From assembly GCA_964405825.1 (NCBI GenBank), contig CAYOPI010000010.1, forward strand, positions 1 through 64,000: a stretch of 64,000 nucleotides of DNA. Reading direction: 5' to 3'. Shown piece after piece: positions 46,494 through 55,057 of the stretch (position 1 is the first letter of the stretch; each line of letters opens with the position of its first letter). Below the pieces are notes generated by a model, which was given only the letters and a program-made list of their open reading frames with translations, was not told the origin of the DNA and made no database searches. This stretch comes from JBHJGM01 sp964405825 (lineage in GTDB: Bacteria; Verrucomicrobiota; Verrucomicrobiia; Opitutales; JBHJGM01). The translations under genes were made by a program, and so were the position numbers.

Positions 46494-48177
46494 GAAGGCC
46501 ATCCATCCGGCGCGTCGCTGGGCCGCCGCGGCCATCTTCCTGGCGACCTTCGGGATCGTCCTGCTGCACTCCGGCGAGGACGCCGGGAACTCCGCCCTGC
46601 GCGCGCTCTGGCCAACGGTTGTGGCCCTTGCCCTGGTCCTGTTGCTGCGCCGCGCGATCGTCGGGTTGGTGGCGGGGGCGGTCGCCGGTGCCCTCCTGCT
46701 CGCTGGCGGTGATCCCTGGCAGGCCTACCTGACCCTCGCCGCCGACCACTTCGCGCCCATCTTCAGCGGCCCTTGGAAAGTCGGTGCGATCGCCTTCACC
46801 CTCATGATGGGCGGCTTTGCCGGCGTCCTCGAAAAAGGCGGGGGCCTCACCGCGATCTTCAACCGCCTCACCCGCGGCGGAGGCGATGCCTCCCGAAGGC
46901 TCCAGTTCGGCTCCCTCGGCCTGGGCCTGGTCTGCTTCTTCGACGGTCTGGCCAACAGCATGCTCGTGGGACGCCTGACTCGCGGCCTGGCCAAACCCTG
47001 CGGCGTCTCCCGCGTCAAGCTCGCCTACATCGTCGATTCCACCAGCGCCGCGGTCGCCTGCATCGCCTTCTTCTCCACCTGGATCGCCGCGCAGCTCAGC
47101 TACATCAACAGTGGCTTCGAAAAGCTCGGCACCGACGGCAACGCCTACGCCTACTTCTTTGGCTCCATCCCGCTGAACTTCTACTGCTGGTTCACCCTCG
47201 TGCTGGTGGGTGTGTCGGCCTGGCGGCACTTCAACCCGGGGCCCATGGCGCGTTTCGAAGCCGAGGCCCGCGCCGATGCCTCTGCGGAAGTTCCCGCGCG
47301 TATCGAAGAAACCGATACGTCCGGCCTGGCCCGTGGTCTGGCCGCGGCGTTCGTGCCCCTGGCGGTGTTGATCCTGGCCATGCCGGCGGGCTTCTACTTC
47401 CTCGGCTTGCCCGAGGCCGACCCGACGGCCGACTTCTTCCCCCTCACCCGCGAAAAGCTCACGATGGCCTTCGGCTCCAACGCCGGGCCGCTGGTGCTGA
47501 TCCTCGCCAGCCTCACCGCGACGCTTGCCGCCTTCATCTTCTGGCCGTGGAAGCGCGCCGAGGCCAGTCCGGTCAAGGCCTATGCCGACGGCGCCAGGTC
47601 TCTCCTGGCCCCGGTCGGCATTCTCCTGAGCGCCTGGCTGCTGGGCAACGTCCTCAGCGACCTCGGGGCCAACGCCATCATCTCCGACCTGGTCAGCGAC
47701 AACCTCCGGCTCTGGACGCTGCCGGCGGTCATTTTCATCACCGGGGCCTGTATCTCGTTTTCCACCGGCACTTCCTGGGGGACGATGGGCATCCTCACGC
47801 CGCTGGCCATCGAGGTCATTGGCCGCCACCCGGAGATCCAGTTCGCCGACAGCCCCGAACACCTTTTCTCCGCGGCGATTGCGGCGGTCTTCAGCGGCGC
47901 GGTCTTTGGCGACCACTGCTCGCCCATCAGCGACACGACCGTCGTCTCGGCCATCGCCACGGGCGTTGAACCCCTCGACCACGTCAAGACGCAGATGCCC
48001 TTCGCCCTCATCGCGGCGGGGCTGGCCATCGTGCTGGGTTTTCTGCCCGCCGGCGTGGGCCTTTCCGGCTGGCTGATGCTGCCACTCGGATTCGCCGTGC
48101 TGGTCGCCTTGCCCGTCCTCTGGCCTACTCGACGGGCCGCGCCTTCTTTCGATACGTCCGCGGACTCTCGCCCGTAG
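46486..48177 (+). CDS. NhaC-family transporter (Na+/H+ antiporter-like)
   Basis: A 563-residue membrane protein with about 12 helices. Diagnostic NhaC-family motifs are TGACISFSTGTSWGTMGILTPLA and FSGAVFGDHCSPISDTTVVSA. The helices start with WAAAAIFLATFGIVLLH. Members transport Na+/H+, but also organic acids or other solutes. The 8-bp overlap with DUF2264, not shared with ion-homeostasis genes, makes uptake of a sugar-acid-like solute a possibility (inference). Its end overlaps the convergent AraC gene by 53 bp. The cytoplasmic C-terminus is short and polar. Confidence 0.9.
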   Translation: MSEKAIHPARRWAAAAIFLATFGIVLLHSGEDAGNSALRALWPTVVALALVLLLRRAIVGLVAGAVAGALLLAGGDPWQAYLTLAADHFAPIFSGPWKVGAIAFTLMMGGFAGVLEKGGGLTAIFNRLTRGGGDASRRLQFGSLGLGLVCFFDGLANSMLVGRLTRGLAKPCGVSRVKLAYIVDSTSAAVACIAFFSTWIAAQLSYINSGFEKLGTDGNAYAYFFGSIPLNFYCWFTLVLVGVSAWRHFNPGPMARFEAEARADASAEVPARIEETDTSGLARGLAAAFVPLAVLILAMPAGFYFLGLPEADPTADFFPLTREKLTMAFGSNAGPLVLILASLTATLAAFIFWPWKRAEASPVKAYADGARSLLAPVGILLSAWLLGNVLSDLGANAIISDLVSDNLRLWTLPAVIFITGACISFSTGTSWGTMGILTPLAIEVIGRHPEIQFADSPEHLFSAAIAAVFSGAVFGDHCSPISDTTVVSAIATGVEPLDHVKTQMPFALIAAGLAIVLGFLPAGVGLSGWLMLPLGFAVLVALPVLWPTRRAAPSFDTSADSRP

Positions 48178-48946
48178 CCTGACGAAACTGCCGCGAGAAA
48201 AAGTACACGTCGCGGTAGCCCAGCGTGTCGGCGATCTGGCTGATGCTCAGCCGCGACTCCCGCAACAGAAAGCGCGCCCGCTCCATCCGGCGCCGAATAA
48301 TGTAGGTCACCGGCGCGATCCCCATTTCGCGCTGAAAGACGCGGTTGAACTGCGTGCGCGACAGCCCGGCCACCTCCGCCACCGCAGCCACATCCCAAAA
48401 ACGCCCCGGTTCCTGCTCGACGGCCTCCAGCGCCCGCTCGACGCGCTCATCGCTAAAGGCGGTCCTGCTGACTTGCTCGGGCCGCAGCAGCGACACCAGC
48501 AACTGCTTGACCTGCAGCAGCGCCGAGGTCCGGCTCCACGGATCGCGGTTGCGCCACAGTCGGATCACCTTGCGCGCCCGCCGTTCGAAGCGGCTCGGGT
48601 TCCCCAGCGCCCGGCCCTTGTCAGGGCGAGCCTGCCGCAGCACCGTCCGGGCTTTCTGGGGCCCCTCCAGGTCGAAGTGCATGAAGAACACCGTCAGCGG
48701 TTTGCGGGGATCCTGCCGCCCCAGCGGACGGTCCCCCGGGCCCAGCACAAAACCCCGCCCGCGCTGCAGGGGCATCACCTCTTCGTCCAGTTCGAGGGTG
48801 CCTTCGCCATCCAGCACGCACCAGATGTCAAAGTCCTTCAGCGGCGCGGGCGACCACTCCCAATCCGCCTCACACTTGACCAGCCTTGGCTCCGTCGCCG
48901 GAACCAGCGGGGTGTTCAGGAGCAGTTCAGCGGGGCAGGTCGACAT
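48125..48946 (-). CDS. AraC family transcriptional regulator
   Basis: A 273-residue regulator. The N-terminal cupin-like sensor domain (about 35-100) has WCVLDGEGTLELDEEVMPLQRGRGFVLGPGDRP. The C-terminal two-HTH AraC domain spans 170-270: VAAVAEVAGLSRTQFNRVFQREMGIAPVTYIIRRRMERARFLL and then ISQIADTLGYRDVYFFSRQFRQATGESPRTYRK. It is divergent from the PhyH gene with 77 bp between, so it is likely to control that gene, and it overlaps the transporter end. AraC proteins of this kind usually respond to carbohydrate ligands. It probably also regulates the DUF2264-transporter pair, but this is inference. Confidence 0.93.
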   Translation of the reverse strand: MSTCPAELLLNTPLVPATEPRLVKCEADWEWSPAPLKDFDIWCVLDGEGTLELDEEVMPLQRGRGFVLGPGDRPLGRQDPRKPLTVFFMHFDLEGPQKARTVLRQARPDKGRALGNPSRFERRARKVIRLWRNRDPWSRTSALLQVKQLLVSLLRPEQVSRTAFSDERVERALEAVEQEPGRFWDVAAVAEVAGLSRTQFNRVFQREMGIAPVTYIIRRRMERARFLLRESRLSISQIADTLGYRDVYFFSRQFRQATGESPRTYRKKARPVE

Positions 48947-48986
48947 AGGGCGCGTCGAATCTGCAAATCTTTGCCCGGCCTGTCCA

Positions 48987-49014
48987 TTGGAAAAAGCCCT
49001 GCTTATGCTATCCT
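48987..49014 (+). promoter_or_regulatory. Possible sigma-70 promoter for the second PhyH gene
   Basis: TTGGAA (48987-48992) and TATCCT (49009-49014) with 16-bp spacing, each 4 of 6 bases matching consensus. A start site about 7 bp after the -10 box would fall at about 49021, giving an almost leaderless mRNA for the ATG at 49024. No Shine-Dalgarno is present, consistent with that. The AraC gene starts on the other strand at 48946. Confidence 0.3.
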
Positions 49015-49023
49015 TAAGCCGCT

Positions 49024-49926
49024 ATGAACGAGACCCTCGTCCACGACACCACCGTCTGGCCCGACTGCCCGCAATCCCTCTCCCCCGAGCAGATCGCCCG
49101 GTTCCACGAGATGGGCTACCTGGCCTTTGAAAACGTCCTCAGCCCGGCCGAGGTCGCGCAGGCCCGCGCCGACATCTCCACCCTCATCGGCGACTTTGCC
49201 TTCAACCCGGAGCGCGCCACCTGGGAGAAGCCGTCGACCGACCGCACCGACAGCAACTACGCCGGCTGGATGTTCCAGAGTCGCACCAGCCGTTTCGGTA
49301 TCTGGCTGCAGGGCGGTTGCGAGCCCTCGCCCGACGCGCCCGACGAAATCGAGCCAATGGTCCGCAAGCTGATGTGGTTCGAGCGCGAAACACCCCTCTT
49401 CGAGCAACTCGCCTTCACCCACCCGCGCCTGCACGGCGTCCTGGGCAGTCTCCTTGGCGAGGGCTACAAGCTCTTCCAGACCATGGGCCTCATCAAACCC
49501 GCCCACATCGGCACCGAAAAGCCCTGGCACCAGGACAACGCCTACTTCTCCGTCACCCCGCTGGACGCGATTGTCGGCGTGTGGATCGCCCTGGACGATG
49601 CCGCCGCCGACAACGGCTGCATGCACGTGCTTGAAGGCGGCCACAAGCTCGGGGCCCTGCGCCATCACCACACCTTCGACTGCGAAATCCTCCCCGGGCG
49701 CATCGACGCCGCTCAGGCCCGCCCGATCGAACTCAAGGCCGGGGGCGCCCTGTTCTTCTACGGAATGCTTCCGCACCAGACCCCGCCCAATCGCTCCGAC
49801 AAACGCCGCCGCGCCCTCCAGTACCATTACCACCGGGCCGACGCCAGCGCCGTCCCCACCCAGGAGTACAACCGCATCTTTGCCGAGGCCGACGGCACCC
49901 CGGCCTCCTGCCGGGCCGCCCGCTGA
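49024..49926 (+). CDS. Phytanoyl-CoA dioxygenase (PhyH) family protein
   Basis: A 300-residue Fe(II)/2-oxoglutarate oxygenase. The metal site is PWHQDNAYF (His169, Asp171) and distal His251 in GMLPHQTPPN, followed by basic residues (261-263) for 2-oxoglutarate. The N-terminal SPEQIARFHEMGYLAFENVLSPAEV is the family start, GCMHVLEGGHKLG a conserved loop. It is only remotely similar to the PhyH-like gene at 7.1 kb. Divergently transcribed from an AraC regulator and bounded by a terminator, so a one-gene regulated unit. The substrate is unknown; PhyH homologues in marine bacteria act on ectoine, natural products or phosphonates. Confidence 0.9.
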   Translation: MNETLVHDTTVWPDCPQSLSPEQIARFHEMGYLAFENVLSPAEVAQARADISTLIGDFAFNPERATWEKPSTDRTDSNYAGWMFQSRTSRFGIWLQGGCEPSPDAPDEIEPMVRKLMWFERETPLFEQLAFTHPRLHGVLGSLLGEGYKLFQTMGLIKPAHIGTEKPWHQDNAYFSVTPLDAIVGVWIALDDAAADNGCMHVLEGGHKLGALRHHHTFDCEILPGRIDAAQARPIELKAGGALFFYGMLPHQTPPNRSDKRRRALQYHYHRADASAVPTQEYNRIFAEADGTPASCRAAR

Positions 49927-49986
49927 CGGCCTCACCCTCTTCCGCCCGTTGCACTGCCTCCGGGTACCTCTCTCACACGTTCCCAA

Positions 49987-50024
49987 AGAAAAAGGACCCG
50001 GATTTCAGGGCCGGGTCCTTTTTT
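49987..50024. terminator. Strong bidirectional Rho-independent terminator
   Basis: AAAAAGGACCCGG (49989-50001) and CCGGGTCCTTTTT (50011-50023) form a perfect 13-bp stem around a 9-nt loop, A-rich on the left and T-rich on the right. It can end both the PhyH gene (plus) and the lipoprotein gene (minus). Confidence 0.93.
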
Positions 50025-50140
50025 GACTTCTTGGGGTGAGTCAGGGGGCTGGGGATGACTGCCGGCGGCGTCCGGTGGGGGGTGGAACGCCTGGGGTGCC
50101 GACAGCCTTTGGGGTAGGCGGGGATTGGGCTGAAATTACG

Positions 50141-50854
50141 CTACATGTCGATGTACTGAATCTCCTTCAGGTACTTGTAACTTGAAAGTGACCAAACGTG
50201 GCCTTCTTGGGGCTCCACTGCAAACCAGCCGCGGTCGGTGCGGATCAGGTTCAAGGCGTGGATGATGCCCTTGTCGCGCTGGTTCACGATCATGACGGCG
50301 CAGGGAACGTCACCGTGGCGTGAACCGCCGGAGCGCAGATTGGCCAGCACCAGGTTCTGCTTGTAGAAATTCGAGTAGTTGTCGCAGTCCATGCCCTCGG
50401 CGTGGTAGTCCGTGTCGAGGTAACGCAGGTACCAGTCGAAGAAGGGCTGGTACTCCTGTTTCACCCAGTCGTGCGAGGGCACAATGTACCGGTTGTCGGT
50501 CACGTTGAAGCGCGTGCGAACGCCCATGCTGCGCAGCTCGGCCAGAATCTGGTCGCGCCCGAGTGTGTGGCCGGGCTTGTGGCTGACGTAAGATGGGGGC
50601 AGGGGCAGGTCGCGGTTGGGCGCGGCCGGGGCAGGTGGGGTCGGGGTGCTGGAGGCGCGCAAGGGGATGTGCTCGCCCAGGGGATAGTCGATCTTGCTGG
50701 CTTTGGCAGGGTAGGCCATCGCCGGCGGCAATTTCACCGTGGAATAGGTCGAGGGGTCTACGGTGTTGCAACCGGTGAGGCAGAGGCTCCCTGGAACAGC
50801 CAGCAAAAGGACCAGGCGCAGCAAGGCGCGGGGTATCTCGCTGAATGTCCTCAT
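50141..50854 (-). CDS. Lipoprotein with papain/transglutaminase-like domain
   Basis: A 237-residue lipoprotein. The signal peptide ends in a lipobox LTGC, so Cys29 would be lipidated. After a Pro/Ala-rich linker, the domain carries an AEGMDCDNYSNFY motif (Cys157), then IIHALNLI (His199) and VEPQEGHVW, a Cys-His-Glu/Gln arrangement as in papain-fold or transglutaminase-like proteins, including bacterial homologues of the C-terminal domain of the Marasmius agglutinin. Whether it cleaves proteins is not known. The start is preceded by AGGGGG, which lies inside the hairpin at 50858-50899. Bounded by a terminator at its 3' end. Confidence 0.78.
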   Translation of the reverse strand: MRTFSEIPRALLRLVLLLAVPGSLCLTGCNTVDPSTYSTVKLPPAMAYPAKASKIDYPLGEHIPLRASSTPTPPAPAAPNRDLPLPPSYVSHKPGHTLGRDQILAELRSMGVRTRFNVTDNRYIVPSHDWVKQEYQPFFDWYLRYLDTDYHAEGMDCDNYSNFYKQNLVLANLRSGGSRHGDVPCAVMIVNQRDKGIIHALNLIRTDRGWFAVEPQEGHVWSLSSYKYLKEIQYIDM

Positions 50855-50857
50855 GCC

Positions 50858-50899
50858 CCCTAAGTCGGAGACTGATAATCTACATTCAGTGACTTAGGG
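50858..50899 (-). promoter_or_regulatory. Leader hairpin covering the lipoprotein's ribosome-binding site
   Basis: CCCTAAGTC (50858-50866) and GACTTAGGG (50891-50899) pair perfectly over 9 bp. Nested inside, ACTGA (50871-50875) and TCAGT (50886-50890) add 5 bp after a 4-nt bulge, leaving a 10-nt loop. In the minus-strand mRNA, the AGGG half of the Shine-Dalgarno AGGGGG (ATG at 50854) is locked in the 3' arm. This is a natural candidate for a translational switch or RNA thermometer. Confidence 0.6.
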
Positions 50900-51026
50900 C
50901 TCTCAGAAGTCTCTATAAGGTAACTTTTGTCTCAGAATGCAGACTTACCCTAATATATCATCTGGGAGATGCATAATCTCGTTCGTCTGAAAAATCAGCC
51001 CACTGGCTACCGACAGCGCAGATTCC

Positions 51027-52973
51027 TCAGCCCACCGTTAATTCGGACGGGGTCGAGCGGCGCACCACTTCCGGCAGCAGGTCCAGGGACTTGATGCGCT
51101 CAATCACCTTTTCGGCCATCGCCTCGACCGTCAGCCCGTAAGCCTCGCGCAGGTCGCCGTTTCCGTTGCCGTGCTCGATGAACTTGTCGGGCCAGCCGAA
51201 ACGCTCGACCGGCACCTTGACCCGCGCCTCGGAGAGATACTCCAGCACCGCGCTGCCAAAGCCGCCGCTGATCACGTGGTCTTCCATCGTGACGAAGAGA
51301 CGGGCCTTGGCCGAATCCTCCTTCAGGCGGTCGGCATCCAGCGGTTTGGCAAAGCGCGCGTTGACCACGCCCACGTCCACCCCGGTGGATTCGCGAACGA
51401 TGGCGGCCACCTTGCGGGCCTCGGCGACCATCGGCCCCAGCGCCCAGATGCGGACGGTCTCGCCCTTTTCCATTTCCTTGGACTTGCCCAGGCGCAGTGC
51501 GTCCCCGTTGACGGGCGGGCGCTCGGTCCCGGTGCAGCTGCCGCGCGGGTAGCGGATGAAGGTGGGTCCGTCGTGCTGCAGGCAGAACCGCAGCATGTCC
51601 TCGAGTTCGTGCTCGTCCATCGGCGCCATCACGACGGCGTTGGGTACGGGTCGCAGGTAGCTGATGTCGAAAACCCCGTGGTGCGTCGGCCCGTCGTTGG
51701 GCGAGAGCCCGGCCCGGTCCATCCCGAAGACCACCGGAAGGTTCTGCAGGCACACATCGTGGATGACCGGGTCGAAGGCGCGCTGCAGGAAGGTCGAGTA
51801 AATCGCCACCACCGGTTTCGATCCGCTCGTGGCCATCCCCGCGGCCATCAAAACGGCGTGCTCCTCGGCGATCCCGACATCAAAGAACTGGTCCGGGGCG
51901 GCCTCCTGCAGGTGGCTCAGGCCGGTGCCCGAAGGCATCGCCGCGGTGATGCCGGCCACCCGGCTGTCGGCCAGTGCTTCCCGGGCCAGGGCCTTGCCAA
52001 ACACGTCCTGGTAGTTCGGGGGCCCGCCGGACTTCTTGGCCGCCTTGCCCGTTTTCGGGTCGTAGGCGCTGGTGCCGTGAAACTTCTCCGGATTCTCCAG
52101 GGCGACGTCCAGCCCCCGACCCTTCTTGGTCAGCACGTGCAGGAGGATGGGCTCGTCGGCGTGCCGGGCAAAATCCAGGTACTGCTCGAGCAGTTCGGTG
52201 TCGTGACCGTTGATCGGCCCGAGATAACGCAGCCCAAATTTTTCGAACAGGCTCGAGGCCACGATAAAGTCCTTGGCCTCACGCTTGGCCTTGGCGCCCC
52301 AGCGCATGAGCGACTCGCCCCCGGGCAGGCGCTGCAGGAACGACTCCAGGTCCTTGTGCAGGCGATTGTAGGCCGGGGTGGTGATCAGCTCATTGAGGTA
52401 GTGCGCCATCGCGCCGACGTTCTTGGCGATCGACCACTCGTTGTCGTTGAGGATGACAATCAGCCGCTTGGTCGAGGAGGCCACGTTGTTGAGCGCCTCA
52501 AAAGTGATCCCGCAGGTGAAGGCCGCATCCCCGCAGACGGCGACCACGTGCTCGTCGCTGCCGCGGCGGTCGCGGGCGATGGCCATGCCCAGGGCCGCTG
52601 ACAGCGCCGTGCCGGCGTGACCGGCCCCGTAGCAGTCGTGCTCGCTCTCGCTGCGGCAGAGAAAGCCCGAGTGCCCGCCGGCGCTGCGGATGCGGTCGAA
52701 GCGCTCGTCGTTGCGGCCGGTCAGAAGTTTGTGAACGTAGCCCTGATGGGAGACGTCAAAGACAAAGCGGTCCTTCGGTGTGTCGAATGTGCGGTGAAGG
52801 GCGAGCGTCAACTCGACCACTCCCAGGTTGGGGCCGATGTGACCACCGTTACGGGCAGTCACTTCAATCAGTCGTGCGCGGATTTCCTGCGCCAGGCGGC
52901 TGAGTTGCTCGGCCGTCAGACTGCGGACGTCCTCGGGCTTTGCAATTTGAGCTAGAATCGACATGTCGGGCAT
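51027..52973 (-). CDS. dxs: 1-deoxy-D-xylulose-5-phosphate synthase
   Basis: A 648-residue thiamine-diphosphate enzyme, first step of the MEP isoprenoid pathway. Motifs are HIGPNLGVVELTLALHRTFDTPKDRFVFDVSHQGYVHKLLTGR, the ThDP motif VAVCGDAAFTCGITFEALNN, RAFDPVIHDVCLQNLPVVFGMDRAGLSPNDGPTHHGVFDISYLR and RYPRG. C-terminal: VMAPMDEHELEDMLRF and RFGWPDKFIEHG. This is a variant with CGDAAFT instead of the common IGDGAM/LT, as in part of the family. ATG at 52973 is used; GTG at 52988 and ATG at 52964 are alternatives. xseB precedes it on the same strand. Confidence 0.95.
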   Translation of the reverse strand: MPDMSILAQIAKPEDVRSLTAEQLSRLAQEIRARLIEVTARNGGHIGPNLGVVELTLALHRTFDTPKDRFVFDVSHQGYVHKLLTGRNDERFDRIRSAGGHSGFLCRSESEHDCYGAGHAGTALSAALGMAIARDRRGSDEHVVAVCGDAAFTCGITFEALNNVASSTKRLIVILNDNEWSIAKNVGAMAHYLNELITTPAYNRLHKDLESFLQRLPGGESLMRWGAKAKREAKDFIVASSLFEKFGLRYLGPINGHDTELLEQYLDFARHADEPILLHVLTKKGRGLDVALENPEKFHGTSAYDPKTGKAAKKSGGPPNYQDVFGKALAREALADSRVAGITAAMPSGTGLSHLQEAAPDQFFDVGIAEEHAVLMAAGMATSGSKPVVAIYSTFLQRAFDPVIHDVCLQNLPVVFGMDRAGLSPNDGPTHHGVFDISYLRPVPNAVVMAPMDEHELEDMLRFCLQHDGPTFIRYPRGSCTGTERPPVNGDALRLGKSKEMEKGETVRIWALGPMVAEARKVAAIVRESTGVDVGVVNARFAKPLDADRLKEDSAKARLFVTMEDHVISGGFGSAVLEYLSEARVKVPVERFGWPDKFIEHGNGNGDLREAYGLTVEAMAEKVIERIKSLDLLPEVVRRSTPSELTVG

Positions 52974-53044
52974 TAAAGGTATGTTCACTTTCCGGGGTCA
53001 ATCCGCGATCCTCCACGGAACGACCGACTTGTGGTTTCTACTTT

Positions 53045-53308
53045 TTACTCCTCATCTTCTGCGAAAGCACCGTTGCTGACCGGTTCCAGGGCCAATTCGC
53101 CGCGGGTCTCGCGTATTTGCTCCAGCGTTGCCTGTGCCTTGGACAGCTGCTGCTCGCAGGCGCGCCACAGGCGCACGCCCTCCTCGTATTTGGACACCAT
53201 TTCTGCCAGGGGTATGTCCCCGCTTTCCATTTGCGTGATCAGGGTCTCCAGCCGATCGACCGCCTGCTCGTAGGGCAGGTCGTCTGCACTCTTTTTCCGG
53301 GCGGACAT
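53045..53308 (-). CDS. xseB: Exodeoxyribonuclease VII small subunit
   Basis: An 87-residue subunit of exonuclease VII, which degrades single-stranded DNA. LPYEQAVDRLETLITQMESGDIPLAEMVSKYEEGVRLWRACEQQLSKAQATLEQI is the complete coiled-coil XseB domain. The xseA subunit is not in the window. It lies 71 bp upstream of dxs on the same strand, the same xseB-to-dxs neighbourhood known in E. coli (where ispA intervenes). ATG at 53308 is used over an in-frame start at 53344. Confidence 0.95.
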   Translation of the reverse strand: MSARKKSADDLPYEQAVDRLETLITQMESGDIPLAEMVSKYEEGVRLWRACEQQLSKAQATLEQIRETRGELALEPVSNGAFAEDEE

Positions 53309-53462
53309 CAAGCGTGGGGTTCCCTCCTGCGCGTTAGCTTGCAAAAAACGTGCCCGAGTTCAACCGGCGATTTGAGGGTGAATTTTCAACTGCCTCGGAC
53401 CCCTTTGGACCGCCATTCGGCGTTTGCTGAAAACGCCGTCTCGCGCATGGTGGGAGTTTGCG

Positions 53463-54746
53463 ATGGAGATTTTGCTTTACGCCGTGGCCCTGCTGCTGGT
53501 CGCCAGGGTCGCCTGCGAGTGCTACCTCAGCGCCTTGAACCGGCGGCACGTGCGGGCGCATGCCAAGGCCGTTCCGCCCGCCTTTGCCGGCGTTGTCGAT
53601 GCCCAGACCTACCAGCGTTCGGTCGCCTACACCCTCGCGCGCAGCCGCTTTGGCACGGCCGAGGACATCTTTGGCGGGGTCGTGCTTGCCCTCGTGCTTT
53701 TCACCGGATTGTTGCCCTGGCTGTATGATCTTTTCTCCGGAGCCCTCGGTACGAGCCGTTTTGGCATCTGGTCGCAGGCCGGCGTGCTCTTTGCATTCGG
53801 CATGGTCCTGAGCCTGCCCGGATTGCCGTTTGAGTACTACAGCCAGTTTCGCCTGGAGGAGCGCTTTGGCTTCAACCGCATGACCCCGCGCCTCTGGCTG
53901 AGCGACAAGGTCAAGGGCCTGGCGATCGCCGCCTTGCTTGGAATCCCGCTTCTGGCACTGCTTTTGTGGTTCTTCAACACCTTCCCGCAGACCTGGTGGT
54001 TCTGGGGCTTCCTCGCGTTGATGACCTTTCAGCTGCTGATGCTCGTACTCTACCCGCGCTGGATCCTGCCGCTGTTCAACAAGCTCTCCCCCCTGCCCGA
54101 AGGGGACCTGCGCACGCGCCTGCTCGAACTGGCCGACCGCACCGGCTTCAACGCCCAGACCATTCAAGTCATCGACGGCAGCAAGCGCTCGACGCACTCC
54201 AACGCCTTTTTCACGGGCTTCGGGCGCTTCCGTCGCATCGTCCTCTACGACGTGCTCATCGAGCAGCTCGAGCAGCGCGAACTCGAGGCCGTCCTCGCCC
54301 ACGAGATCGGTCACTACAAGCTCGGGCACATCCCCAAGATGCTCCTGGTCGGCGCGCTCTTCAGCTTCCTGGGCTTTGCCCTGCTGGGCTGGCTGGCCAC
54401 CCAGCCATGGTTTTACGCCGCCTTCGGTTTCGACGCTGACATCGTCTTTCTCTGGACCGCCGGCCAGCCGCCCTCGGTCGCCCCGGCCCTGCTGCTGTTT
54501 TCCCTGCTCAGCGGCATCCTCACTTTCTGGTTCAGCCCGCTGGGACACTTCTGGAGCCGCAAGCATGAGTACGAGGCCGACGCCTTTGCCCGCCAGGCCA
54601 TGGGAAGTCCGACCCCGCTGGTCACCTCCCTGCGCAAGCTCCACACCAAGAACCTCGGCAACCTCACTCCGCATCCGGCCTTCAGCACCTTTTACTATTC
54701 CCACCCAACCCTCGTCGAACGCGAGGCCGCCCTGAACCGCGGGTAA
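53463..54746 (+). CDS. M48 family (Ste24/HtpX-like) membrane metallopeptidase
   Basis: A 427-residue CAAX-protease-like enzyme with about seven hydrophobic helices. The metal motif is LAHEIGHYKLGH (HExxH), third ligand Glu in SRKHEYEADAFARQAM, as in Ste24 proteases. N-terminal FEYYSQFRLEERFGFNRMTPRLWLSDKVKG is the Ste24 signature region; the end is HPTLVEREAALNR. It cleaves membrane-associated or misfolded proteins in other organisms; prenylated CAAX substrates are not expected in bacteria. ATG at 53463 is the start. It converges on parE, 11 bp away. Confidence 0.93.
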   Translation: MEILLYAVALLLVARVACECYLSALNRRHVRAHAKAVPPAFAGVVDAQTYQRSVAYTLARSRFGTAEDIFGGVVLALVLFTGLLPWLYDLFSGALGTSRFGIWSQAGVLFAFGMVLSLPGLPFEYYSQFRLEERFGFNRMTPRLWLSDKVKGLAIAALLGIPLLALLLWFFNTFPQTWWFWGFLALMTFQLLMLVLYPRWILPLFNKLSPLPEGDLRTRLLELADRTGFNAQTIQVIDGSKRSTHSNAFFTGFGRFRRIVLYDVLIEQLEQRELEAVLAHEIGHYKLGHIPKMLLVGALFSFLGFALLGWLATQPWFYAAFGFDADIVFLWTAGQPPSVAPALLLFSLLSGILTFWFSPLGHFWSRKHEYEADAFARQAMGSPTPLVTSLRKLHTKNLGNLTPHPAFSTFYYSHPTLVEREAALNRG

Positions 54747-54757
54747 GCCTGAACGCT

Positions 54758-55057
54758 TCAGGCCTTCGGCAGTTCATCATCCACGTCCATGCTTGCATGC
54801 AGGACGCGCACGACCTCGACCCCGGAAGCGGTCACGCGATAGAAGATCAGGTGGCGACCGATCAGGCGTTTACGATAGCCAGACCGGATGGAGTCGCAGG
54901 CCGGGCCCAGCTTGGGGTGGTGCGAGAGGCGCTCGAATTCTGCACCCAACGCGTTGAGGTAGACCTCCGCCTGCTCGACGTCCCACTTTTCGCAGGTATA
55001 GGCCCAGATGTCGGAAAGATCCCCGACTGCGGCCGGGCGCAGGCGAACCTCAGCCAT
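54758..55057 (-). CDS. parE: ParE-type toxin
   Basis: A 99-residue RelE/ParE superfamily toxin. The pattern LRPAAVGDLSDIWAYTCEKWDVEQAEVYLNALGAEFERLSHHPKLGPACDSIRSGYRKRLIGRHLIFYRVTASGVEVVRVLHASMDVDDEL follows the ParE fold from the first helix to VVRVLHASMD, the standard end. ParE poisons DNA gyrase. The 5' end overlaps parD by 8 bp. The ATG at 55057 (MAEVRLRPAA) is selected, an earlier in-frame start at 55123 adding a non-conserved stretch. Confidence 0.93.
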   Translation of the reverse strand: MAEVRLRPAAVGDLSDIWAYTCEKWDVEQAEVYLNALGAEFERLSHHPKLGPACDSIRSGYRKRLIGRHLIFYRVTASGVEVVRVLHASMDVDDELPKA

